From: Opisthorchis felineus
Taxonomy: Eukaryota; Platyhelminthes; Trematoda; Opisthorchiida; Opisthorchiidae
Assembly (NCBI GenBank): GCA_004794785.1
Contig: SJOL01005566.1
Location: forward strand, 252,388 to 316,387
Direction: 5' to 3'
DNA: 64,000 nucleotides
Below are positions 1-10,332 of this stretch, one piece after another (positions within the stretch are counted from its first letter, which is position 1; the number at the start of each line of letters is the position of its first letter). Under the pieces are notes generated by a model. The model was not told the DNA's origin and ran no database searches. It saw only the letters and a list, made by a program, of their open reading frames with translations. Made by a program: the position numbers and the translations under genes.

Positions 1-1100
1 TGGGGATAGAAAGTCACAACAATGCAGCGCCCCTCCAAAATGTCGAGGCCTTCAATAGCGTGCCCCAGGAGCGTGCATATTTCGTTCCTGTAGCCTTCAC
101 ACGCGGAAGGAACGACTTAAGCGAAAAGATAGTGTGGACTGATACCACTACGTCAACCAGAGCAATCATCATAAAAACTGCCGCCTAAAGTGCGGGGCTC
201 ATGGCCATATTTTCTTTCAACCCATGACCCACCAATATCATTCACATATCTCCAGAACAGTAACTTACGATGTCTTAGTCCCAAACTATTCAGGTGAATG
301 TACATTAGTTAGCCCAGAGGAAATGTTTTCCATTCGCTTTTGCTATACTCAGGAGTAAACTTCCCGTAGAATCGATTGCCGTCCCTTTCTCGCTGTCCTG
401 AAGCACGATAAAGACCTCTTTCTCACCAATTCTGTCCATAAGCTCTCTAGTCGGAACATAAGTTGTCTTGAGAATTTTCCAGTCTCATCCGTGATAGTCA
501 CACGTATGGGGTAGTAGAATAAGCATCGAAGATGTTTCAGGTACCATGCCATCTTTGCACTGCAAATTTCGATGACACGCCTCGTTGGGCTCCCACCTTG
601 CGACCAGCTACCAGCTACGCGGTAAAAATTGCTTCATGGCTTCCAAGTGGTCCTACAAGAGCAATGACAACCAACTCGGTCAAAGATAACAAATAAAAGT
701 CATCAAGTCTTTTGCCTTTTCTCCAAAGATATAGAATCTTATTATTAATGCATGACTGATGATCTACAAAAATTAGCCTAGAGCTTCTTAATCCAGTACA
801 CGGTCAGAAAACCTACCAAAGATTTTAACTTATTCTGGCTCAATGTGAACACGCTTCCATGAGTCTCGTGAACAGTACAAATTGAAGGGAGCTGGCGCAA
901 GAGGCTCCCCTCACAACCACTCTTGGCCGATTTATTCTAGTACACTGAAGCATCTAATTATTTGGTAACGATTTCTCCTGAGGCAACCACGGGCGAAGAG
1001 AAACGGCCTACTCTTCTACATTAAGCAAATAATACCGGAATTGCCAAAAGTATCGAAAACTCAGCGATATGAATGTATGAAGGTTTCCCTAATCGTCTTC
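1..1100. other. Unassigned DNA, no gene recognised
   Basis: I see no open frame with a recognisable domain on either strand here. The frames present are short (under 75 codons) and have no splice-site support. The CR1-like relic begins near the right edge. Confidence 0.5.
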
Positions 1101-1119
1101 TGCATTCACAACATGAACC

Positions 1120-3060
1120 TGAAACTACTCCTGGGTAGAGCCCCAAGACTCCGGGTCGAGTAAGCATTCTGAATCGGCGCTGACCAAAGGTGCGCCAGAC
1201 AGCGCTTGGACTAAACACGCCATCGCACCCACCAGACACCGCACAGGCTAACTACCATGCCTGCCGCATTTGGTTACCACCAACGAAAGACACTTCGTTT
1301 ACCAAGTGGTGGTTAGTGCTCCAGTGAGGCATAGTGGACACTCTGTACTGACATTTGATGTTTTCGGCTACCGGGCCATGAACCCGAATCCTCCAAAGTG
1401 GGTTCGAAACCTCTGCCATGCAGACCTCCCAGGAATGTGTATATTCCTGGACCGGATTAAAATGGAACCAGGTTCAGTGGAAGAGGCATACAGGAGGTTT
1501 GTGCAAAAAATTCACGAGGCTGATGTGGTGTTCGTCACAGAGAACTGGCGTGGAGTAAAGCGGACCAAAAGCTATCCGAAGGGATCCGGCATCCTCTGGA
1601 AACTGTAACCAAATATTCTTCAGAAGAACAACTATAGAATACACAAAATGAGCTAGCATTTCGAAAGATGCGGAACGGCTGTAAATCAGAAGTTCGCCAA
1701 GAGAAAGTACAAAAACAGACCACAATGCTGGGACTCACGCAGAAAAAATGTATTATTGAATTAAATGAGACAACAACGAAGAAATAAGCCAACCGACTTG
1801 TTGTTAGGGACAGAAACTGGAAACCCATGAGTTACCCAATGGTGGTATCTGAAGCCCGCAGTGAGCAATATTCATCGGATTTATCCCCTCGAATCTTGCA
1901 AGAAGTAACAACAGACGGCCGCCAACCAACTTGGTCTTCATTGAGGAGGATGTTCATCAATTCTTGCATGGAACAACCCCCTTCAATGCGTTGGGGCCAG
2001 ACGAGGACCATCAAAGGATCCTGAAGGAGACGTCCCCACCCTGGCTAAGCATTTATATTAGAAGTTTCGTCAGTCGCTCGACAAAGGAAACCTCCCCTTT
2101 GCTTGGAAGGAAGCGATGGTCCCGCCAATCTACAAGACTAGTGACCGAATATCCCCTGACAGGTACAAGCCTACTTGACTCACAAGCGTGCCGTGCGGAA
2201 TGATGGAACGCATTCTGAGGTGGACCCTCTTAAATCACCTCAATACGAAAACCCTCATATTCCCCTCGAACCGCTCTTGCTTGACGAATACGCGCGTATC
2301 TATGGACAGCTTAATCCAAGCCGAAAACGAAGGCCTCATAACGGATGCCATATATATCAACTTCTCAAAGGCATTTGATCAAGCTCCCACGTTCCGCTGC
2401 TCCACAAGTTTGAGCCATACGGGATTCAAGGGGGAATTCTACGCTAGATTAAGGCGTTCCTATCAGATAGAACAGTGGAGTGAAAGTAGGCTCGACCTAC
2501 TCTTCTCCACTGGAGTTCCTCAAGGCTGTTTTGGGACCACTTCTGATCTACGTCAACAATCCTCCATATATTCTTTCAAGTCCACGTCTACTTTTCGCGG
2601 ATGACATGAAGTCCCGGGTTCAAATGCCAGCGCCCTCCAAATGGGTGTAGACGCTGCAAGCCAATGGTCGCTGGACTGACACCTTCTTCTGAATGACGAA
2701 AAGTGCGTCCATGGGTCATTCGGAGGAGACTCAGCAAATGCCATTTTTCGTGCTTGGTAAGAATGGACCAGAAGAGATTACGAGGATGGATGCCAAAAAG
2801 GATTTAGGCATCTGGTTTGCTTCAAACTTGTCCCCCTCACTGCTCAATGAGAAATCGGTTCAAAAGACATCCGCCGTTCTGTGGATGATTCGGCGCGCCT
2901 TTCGTCGTACTACTCGCATGGATTTCCAGATACTCTATGCGGCGTACCTCAGACCACTTCATGAACATGCCAACGAATTTGCCTGCACAGGACGCAAGAA
3001 AGACCTAACCCACATTCGGTGTGTCCAGTGAGCTGCTACGAAAATGGTTGCCAGCCTTTC
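1120..3060 (+). mobile_element. CR1-like non-LTR retrotransposon relic (end of endonuclease plus reverse transcriptase)
   Basis: Read on the plus strand in several shifted frames, this matches the pol protein of CR1-like elements. The end of the APE endonuclease is at about 1220-1400 (landmarks TNERHFV and SDHSVLTFD-like residues), followed by a linker with HEADVVFV near 1520. Reverse transcriptase blocks follow: WKEAMVPPIYKT near 2105, MMERILRWTLLNHLN near 2203, DAIYINFSKAFD near 2345, TGVPQGC near 2513, and the catalytic FADD box at 2594-2605. VQ.AATKMVAGL near 3026 marks the start of the post-RT region. Many stops and frameshifts break it, so it is a dead copy; the 5' part (ORF1 and most of the endonuclease) is missing. 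The FADD box itself is still intact. Confidence 0.8.
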
Positions 3061-3213
3061 ACGGATTCACATACTGATGCACAGGATCAAGGCTCACGCC
3101 CAAGCTTCACGTGTCGGTTTTGTTCTCGTTGGTCAGCGGCTGCCGTTTACCTGAGAAGCGCGAGCAAAATAAGGGCGTCGCACTTCTATTTAAGTTCTCA
3201 GATCGGGGCAGAA
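3061..3213 (+). repeat. Dispersed segment shared in inverted orientation with 5772-5910
   Basis: About 150 bp here, beginning acggatt and ending gttctcag..cggggcag, reappears reverse-complemented at 5910-5772 with scattered mismatches. At the second site it runs straight into an RTE-type 3' tail. Here it replaces the expected C-terminal RT region of the CR1 relic, so it is probably a separate repeat or the end of another retroelement joined to it. In the minus-strand copy it has an open frame with residues HRIEALAQASRAIFVLVVQR. Confidence 0.65.
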
Positions 3214-5000
3214 TGTTTGCCAGCGTGAGGAACCACACAATGAAGCGTCTAAAAGTTCTTTGAACTGGGCAATAAATGCAGCCTGAGCAACCGTCGGAGG
3301 AAGGTCATTCCACGCACCGACCACCCGAAATGCGAAAATATTTTGCTAAATTAAAGCGTGCGATCTGAGCTTGAAAACCTTCTTACCATGTCCCTGCCGT
3401 GTGTTTGCTGGAGCAACGGTGAAAACCTTGTGGGCCAAACTTTTTTCAAACAGGGAATAAGCACTTATTAGGTGTCCTCGGAGCCGACGATACTCCAGGG
3501 CTGAGCGGTACCTGGTGGGTGAGGCGCCATGTTAAGTCCAAGCGCTATGTTGAACGACTTCGCCCAGCGCCGCTGCAAAATGTCCACTAGACCCGACGCG
3601 TTGGAGCTCCATCCGGGAGACTTCGGGGGCGTTAAAATCACCTACCAGCAAGAGTTGTGTGGAGTGGTGGCTGGTGGAGAGTTGATCAAGGGTTTGTATG
3701 AGGAACTGGTCATCTTCATGAGGACTCAAGGGGCAACGGTAGACCACGCCGAGAAGAAGAGAGTCGGTCCGGCGCAGCGGGAGTTGGATCCACTGTGCAT
3801 CGTAAAAAGGTGCAGGAGTGGTATCGGAGAGGACAATCGGGATGCGCATGGCCGCAGGTAAGGATAAAGCAGCCACATCAGCCCTCCCGTGTTATGAGTC
3901 AGCTCGAAAAATAGAGTAGCCGTTGTTCGAGATCCCCACGTCAGAGACATCCGGTATAATTCAGTTTTCTGCAAGTGCGATTATGGACGGCTGTTCAGGG
4001 AAAACTGACTGCTTAATATCCTGAACTTTGTTGAAAAGACTGAGGCATTTTGTGGACAAGCATTTCAATCCTGTCTCTGCTGCCTCCGAAGGTTGGTAAC
4101 TGAGAAGTGTGCCGCCAGAGAGGTTAGCTGATTTATTAGCCGTACTGCGGGTTTCTGTCCAAGGCTCCGAAGGGGCCTCTGCGGCGTACTTGTCTGCTTC
4201 CTGTCTTGGGGTTTCCATGACCTGCTCTTCGTTTGCAGTTTTTCCGCTCCCAGAGAGTCCGGTTTGTGCGGCACTTTTGCCTATGGTGGACGCAGTTTTT
4301 CCCCTCGTGGCCGACAATTTGGATGGCTGCCAATTGTAGCTCGTGCAGTACCACCTTTTGGACGACTGAATCTGTTGTTGTTCAAGGATTTGCGGTGAAC
4401 ATGCGTCCTTTTGGTTTCTTGGGCTTTTTGGCGCTGTTTGACCGGTAAGGTTCCTTTGTGAAGCCCAGTCAGGTCGCTTGTGCATTAGATGGCACCATCA
4501 AGGGGTGTTTCTGAGGCTCGCTTTCGCAGAGGACCACACCTTGAATCAAGCCAATAGATTTTCGATGGGGCGAGGTTTAAGTGGCCTATTCGACCTCAGT
4601 CGCTTTCCTTTTGTGTTTGAGTGGACTCCCAGGACGTCCGCGATCAGCGTGGCCAGCCCGGCATATGTAGAAATTTTCAGTACACTGCTGTCAGGTTTGT
4701 GGCTTTGGCTATCGGGGTCTTGAGTGATGACTATCCACAATCGGAGAGGCTACTCGTGACGGAGTGGAGATGGAGGCTGGTGGTTTCGCATTTTCCGTGG
4801 TTGTGGGGTTCTCGCAGCAGTCGCCGACGTCGAGGTCGACGCTTGTGTTTGATCTCTCAGTGGATCTCCACGCTCATCTCAACACAGCTGACCCAATCCA
4901 GCTTAGAACTTGTGAATGGTTTGTGGAGTTCACCGCTGTGCTTTTGTCGTCCGGTAAGGAAAAAGCGATGATAAGTCCACATACGTTGTACGCCGCGTAC

Positions 5001-5219
5001 ACGCGAGGCTATAATAATATATAATGATCGTTCAGCTGTAACACCCTTTCGGTGCCTAACTGCCATGCCACCAGAAGGAAGCACGAGGGCTGGGATACTG
5101 CCAGGTTGCCCAAACCTAGACAGGGGAAGTCGAGAAGCAGAGGTCCGGTTTGAACCTCGGACCTTCCGATAAGCAAATTCGCGCTCCAACCACTGAGCCA
5201 TCTCGCCCCACGCGAGGCT
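5001..5219. repeat. 10-bp target-site duplication flanking the SINE
   Basis: ACGCGAGGCT occurs at 5001-5010 and again at 5210-5219, exactly bordering the SINE. This is the footprint of target-primed insertion by LINE machinery. The match is perfect, which suggests a fairly recent insertion compared with the decayed host CR1. Confidence 0.75.
5011..5209 (-). mobile_element. tRNA-derived SINE, full 5' head with pol III boxes
   Basis: On the minus strand the element starts GGGGCGAGATGGCTCAGTGG. It contains an A box (TGGCTCAGTGG, 5200-5190) and a B box (GGTTCAAACC, 5156-5147), the two internal RNA polymerase III promoter boxes of tRNA genes. Downstream is a body shared with copies at 61622-61790 and 61974-62146, then an AT-rich tail of ATAAT-like units near 5025-5011. 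It is flanked by the 10-bp direct repeat ACGCGAGGCT (5001-5010 and 5210-5219), a target-site duplication. It sits inside the minus-strand CR1 relic, so it inserted later. It has no protein-coding role, although a frame reads through it. Confidence 0.85.
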
Positions 5220-5639
5220 TGCTTTCGAATGAGCATCGCTTTCGTTGGTAGTCGAGAGGTCAGCGGCGGTTGAGTAGCAACTGCAATCCGGAGTCGTGGC
5301 CTTTGGCGTCGCTGTGCTTTTAGGAGTACAAGGCCCTACAGCTACCATCAGGTTGTCCACACGTTTGGGGTCGGCTGAACTGTCACAAAAATGAAGCTTG
5401 TTTCGCGCCTCCCCTCTAGGACTGTTGTGGCCCAGGTTTTGCCACCCTAGAGGGCGATCCTCCGATGGGCGCTTGATCTTTGGGAAGGCCTTTTGAATGC
5501 TGACAACCCGCGCCAAAATCCTCCGTATGAAGGCTAACGAGGAAAGGGTGACTAGAAGCCCATATGTTCGCTAGTTTCGCTTTCCGAATAACCACTCATC
5601 ATCATAATAATCACCGATAGCATGTCAGCAGTTTTCCAA

Positions 5640-5910
5640 ACCGATACTTTGCTGCTGTACAACCATGATTTATTTGAAAGCCTTATTGTGAAGAAAAGAA
5701 TAAAGGTGGAAGGGGAAGGGACTTAGTGCTAGCTTACTACAATCATTCCGAGGTGCCTACACCTACACTGCCCCGCGCTGAGAACGTAAATAGAAGTGTG
5801 ACGCCCTTTTTTCGCTTGTGACTTCCAGTTGAACGACAGCCGCTGAACAACGAGAACAAAAATGGCCCGTGAAGCTTGGGCGAGAGCCTCGATCCTGTGT
5901 ACCAATCCGT
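5640..5910 (-). mobile_element. RTE-type 3' tail joined to the 3061-type repeat
   Basis: Between about 5771 and 5640 the minus strand carries GTAGGCACCTCGGAATGATTG, a purine/pyrimidine-rich stretch with CTTTATTCTTTTCTTCAC, and AATAAGGCTTTCAAATAAATC. This is the same 3' untranslated tail found after the RTE open frame at 14324-14480. The upstream portion (5910-5772) is the segment shared with 3061-3213. No RTE coding domain remains here. Confidence 0.7.
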
Positions 5911-8900
5911 GACTACTCATCCTATTGGATCTACTCAATCAATGTTGCAAGGTCAAACGTTGTCCTTCAGTTGCACACATTTGAAGTCATGCTCATTTTT
6001 TCGAGGGAGGAGAAAGTTGGACACGCTGAATTACTCATGGAAGCTACACCGAGTGTTGTACGTTAGAGATGCACAACAGTAGGGCATTTTCATTTGCTGT
6101 GCTTATAAATCCCAACGGCATAGTGAAAATAATGATAGGAATCAATTAAACTTTGGCGTCGCACTGACTTCAGCAGCACAACAAACACATGGCCACTGGT
6201 GCGCCCTAGGGCGTGTATACATGCAAATTCGGGAAACAACTGACCTTCAGGTTGTTGTTGGTTAGATGACGCAGCAAGCACTTCAAAGCCCTTCCATTTC
6301 CTGGCCTTGGCTACTCAAAGCATCGGTCACTGCGTTGCTAGCGCGGTTTTGGCTCGTACTATTTGCGAAGCATGAGATGATCCGAAGATCTACAGTGAGG
6401 ATTCCGCTTGCCTTGGAAAACTTAGGCTGCCTTTCCCTGCTCGAAAGGCACAAAATGATGGCTTGAATGGATCAGTTGCTATTGGTTTTTACTGCCCAGA
6501 AGAGTCGCAAGGAACAGTCGCCATCCACTGTTGGCATGTTTCCCAAGAAAAAAACAATTTCAGAGAACAAAATGGATACATGAAAAAGACGGCATCCAGA
6601 TGCCACGAGTTGGTCAGGAAATACGATAGAATCCTCAATGGCGCCACTATTGTCGGTTTTACTGGAGGCCACGCTCCACAATTTGAAAGGGAGTAAACAC
6701 TGCAAGAAAATCTGAGCCCATCATGAACGGTAGCAACCGCAGCCCGGATAACTTGGACTTCGTACACCGACCAATCACCAGCACCAGCTTTGACAACTGG
6801 AGACCACACCATCGAGCGGGCATAGGCAATAAACAACGGATATACGGTATGGATAACCAAAAAGATCCTGGACGAACCTGACTCTGGGGTCAAGCTGCTG
6901 AGCTTATCGGCACAGTAAAGGGGGGCGGAAGGCATACAACCTCGAAGCTGCCAAAAGTGTTCTCAAATTCAGTGAAAGTCTTCCTTGTGCTCTTATCGGG
7001 TTACAGGATTCGGAATACACCATAGATTCTTACTTACGGCCCGGCGCTTGTGAATCTTAAGAGACGGGATAATGCACCAGGGATGCAGGGAAATGATACC
7101 AGGGAAAATTATTCGTGTGGTTTAGTGTTTCATGTGATAAGCAAGAGGCTTTCGTGCGAAGAAGTCATACTAGTTCCTGGGACCCTGACAATCTTGAGTA
7201 ATATCGCATATCTAAATGTAAGAAATTTGCCAGAGAAGCGGGATAAATTAGTTTCAGCTAGCCTGTTTCCTGTCGGATGTTGTTGGAATAACCAAGGCGT
7301 AAATGGGGCCAAAAGTTGCGGATTCATAATAACCACTTCCAGGCTACTACTGTTACCCCTGAAATCGAACTTAGGGAGGGGAAGATACGTAACCTTATAT
7401 GTCCAGGCACCATTGATCAGGCAGCAAATACCACTACACCGGACCTCTAATGGTTCATCCGATATAGTTAGCTGTCGCGTCGCCAAGTCAGCATCGGTAT
7501 GTTTGCCCGTCTACAAGAACCCATTTAGTGGTAACATCAGCTAGGTTGTGAGCCCTTAAGTGCGTTGAACGCTATGCTAAACATTTCAAGGCAGCGTTCG
7601 AAGGGATCCTACTGTTGAAGCGAGCGCTGGGAATTGAGACGGATTTTTAAGCCGTCTCCCCTCGTATTGACTTCATCTGAAGGTGGCTTTCTTGACACGG
7701 TGATGTGGATAATTTGGAGGAAATTTCAGCAATCTCTTATTGGGTCGCGAGTTTCTTCTGGGACGCACAAGGTTAAACACCAAATGAATGGAGTTTCGGA
7801 TACCAAACCAACTTCATTCTGCTGATTGGTTTGTGTCGCGTCCGCAAGCTGTCTAGACAGCTGTTGCTGATAGATATCCGACAATCGATTTCTGCAGGCA
7901 AAAAATATTATAGTGGTGAGCGGTATCCTTAGAAAAAGGGATGAAAACTAGGGGGAACCAAAGGATCATCTAACTGTGTACACGTGTTTTAGAAGCATCA
8001 ACAGTCTTGAACACATGACTGCTACTAACAGCTAATTGTAGCACAACCAATCTGAGTGTCCTTGTAGTCGTGGTTTGGGGGATTCCAGGTAATGCATTGC
8101 TCATGTTTTGCCAGGAATTTGTGCTAGCGACACATAGGTGTCGATCTGCACAGCGTTGTAGGAAGCGATCGCTACTGTTGGTTCTGGAAGTTTCCACATA
8201 GGATTTTATAACGAGACAGCTCTCATTTGTGCGTATTATTCTCAAATGAGCATTTAAATTGCCAGCCATAATAGTGACATCCGTGCACTTCGCCAGCTGC
8301 AGAGGTTTTCAAATTTTTCATTAAGAAGGTCCATATTTGGCAGGATATTAACGATTCTGCTGTGAAATATTTTTGTCCTGACATACGAAACTGAACCCGA
8401 CTGCACTGTTATGGTTTTTTCTAAACCTTATTTGTCCTTATATTGTGTAACTGTCCTTGTGATATCCCCGCGACAGTGAACATATGACCTGCAAGCTGGT
8501 AACCAACTACATTGAGACTTCCCAAAACTATGAGTTTATATGTCTGAAGAAGCCACCCAGAATGTAGGCTGAAAAATAGGTTTTATAGAGAACACTGATG
8601 CTAAAGCATTTTTCCAAAGGAGACTCAGTTTTATCCCGCGCAATTTTATCAACTGAATGAGATGATTTTTGACGAATAAACGAGAACCGATAAATGTGTA
8701 ATTCTGCAATAAGCGGGTAAACTGGTTATTAGGGCAATAAACACAACAAAACGGAGCTCAACAACCACTATTTTATTAGCAAGATATGTGTTTTAAACTT
8801 CAGACGTAGTCCAAATGTAAATTAACCCCTTAGACACGAGAAGGTGTCCAATAACTCTATGCGGAATGCCAAATTTTGAATCAATGATTATCAAGGTGGA

Positions 8901-10277
8901 GAATACCCCACGTTAGTGATGCTCTTACTTTTTGACTGGTGCGATACTATTCAACCAGTGAACTTGAGGAAGAGTAATGGGTCTTACTGGATTAGCAAGG
9001 TCCTGAAATGAATTAACCGGGTTATGTATTATAGCGATGATTTATTTTTTTACCTCGTGCTGTTGTGTACGTTATAGTTGCTGGCAAAGACTTCCGGAGG
9101 TTACCATTTTTTCGTTATCTACGTGGAAAAGCTTCCATTTAACCAGGAAAGAATATGTACTGCAACACTCCAGGACAGTATGCACGTTATGAATCAACCT
9201 CTTTGGCAGTATGGCCGCTGTGAGAGGACTTTATTTGCAGACAACAAACAATGAACCTTTTGGCCACCTTTTCCACTACCAGTATCCCTTACTAGGTAGT
9301 ATATAGCAGACCACACTATCAGAAAATACCGCTGTGGCTGAACTTGATGACACAGCGTAAAGACAGGAACTAAGCCGAATGTGGCTGCCAGAATATCTGA
9401 GATCAGCTTAAACTCAGCGGTGATATTCACGATTCCGGTCGTCTAGGATGACACGTCAGATATTGCCCCCGCTGTTATGCTGAAAGCCGAAGAACGCTCC
9501 TTAGCTAGAGCACACGAAACATTTGTACAGGTGCAGTTATTTGTTACTTTCTCCTTTTGCACTGTTTGCAAGGTATGGAAATAAAATAGCTACAAGTCAA
9601 GACGCTGGCTGGCCTTATCCGGATTTAGTAGATTATACGGTGGTTCTCAACACAAGAACAAAGCACACTGCTAACTGGTTCTACTAAGAATGTAACTGTG
9701 GTTCAGAGCTATTCCCAGTTTGGAATGGACTAATCAAAATACTCGCACAAGAACTAAGACAAAACTGTGCAAACGGGTATGATACAGGTACATATCCTAA
9801 GATTTGCCATTGGGAAGAATGTGAGCACTGCTATAGTATTCTGATAATATATTAAGGACGAGATAAGAAAGCATGCCTAGATAGAACAAAAACTAACAAA
9901 CAAATCTAAGACATTTTTGCATGGGTGCAAAGGATTTTCCCAAAGTAACTAGATTCGGTTCAGAAGTAGACACTCTTTTACCCGATGGTAGGGGAGCATG
10001 CCTCATTAGCATAACTTTTTAGTTTTTATTCTCTTAGGCTAAATAATGTATTGGTTTATTACGTTAGTTCTCATTTGAGACATTGCGAAATTGGCGTATG
10101 GAATTCCGAGTGGTTATACAGAGATGCAGTAGAATGTACGATCCTCTTTGCAGTAAGTTTAATGTTTGGAAGTAATTATGTTAGATTTTGGTACAAACGT
10201 TTCGGTTTCAAGCAAAATGGGAATGCTGATTTGACCAGTTTTTTGCTTCTTTAGCCGAATTTTCAAATCCATTCACA
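5911..10277. other. Unassigned DNA upstream of the shisa-like gene
   Basis: No recognisable gene. Moderately long open frames exist on the plus strand (7050-7544, 164 codons) and the minus strand (6935-6489, 148 codons; 7486-7130, 118 codons). None shows a family motif, a signal peptide or convincing splice borders, and plus and minus frames overlap as expected by chance. DNA from about 8.3 to 10.2 kb is AT-rich with frequent stops. Any promoter of the shisa-like gene should lie at the right edge, but I cannot point to an element. Confidence 0.5.
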
Positions 10278-10332
10278 ATGGGCCTCCCGATGCAAACTTA
10301 TGTGATCATTTCCGTTTTGCTGTTTAACGAAA
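10278..10332 (+). CDS. Shisa-like gene, exon 1 (signal peptide)
   Basis: ATG at 10278 opens 18 codons, [18 protein letters not shown], then one base of a split codon before the donor GTAAGT at 10333. The short hydrophobic stretch [10 protein letters not shown] suits a signal peptide. Its phase 1 end joins the GG that opens the cysteine-rich exon, restoring an Arg codon. The exon is too short to be certain and lies 9.4 kb upstream, so another first exon is possible. Confidence 0.5.

Larger units (their letters stand above)
3236..5520 (-). mobile_element. CR1-like element with internal deletion of the reverse transcriptase core
   Basis: On the minus strand, ORF1-like sequence (about 5520-4120, interrupted by a SINE) leads into the start of the APE endonuclease, SLFNKVQDIKQSVFPEQPSI..ALAEN (about 4050-3961). 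Next come LLLGVVYRCPLSPHEDDQFLIQ and LLLVGDFNAPEVSR (about 3790-3600). Near 3503-3517 the text PTRYR of the endonuclease is joined directly to [16 protein letters not shown], which belongs to the end of the RT protein. It continues to FAFRVVGAWNDLPPTV and stops near 3236. The whole RT catalytic core is therefore missing, although both flanks of pol remain. It faces the plus-strand CR1 copy at 1120-3060. Non-functional. Confidence 0.75.

Noticed and set aside
4857..5516. A 219-codon minus-strand open frame.
   Set aside because: It runs through a SINE inserted in a CR1 relic; the residues over the SINE are the familiar translation of that repeat, not a gene.
7050..7544. A 164-codon plus-strand frame.
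   Set aside because: An opposite-strand frame of 118 codons overlaps it, no motif is visible, and no splice sites support either. Left as unassigned.
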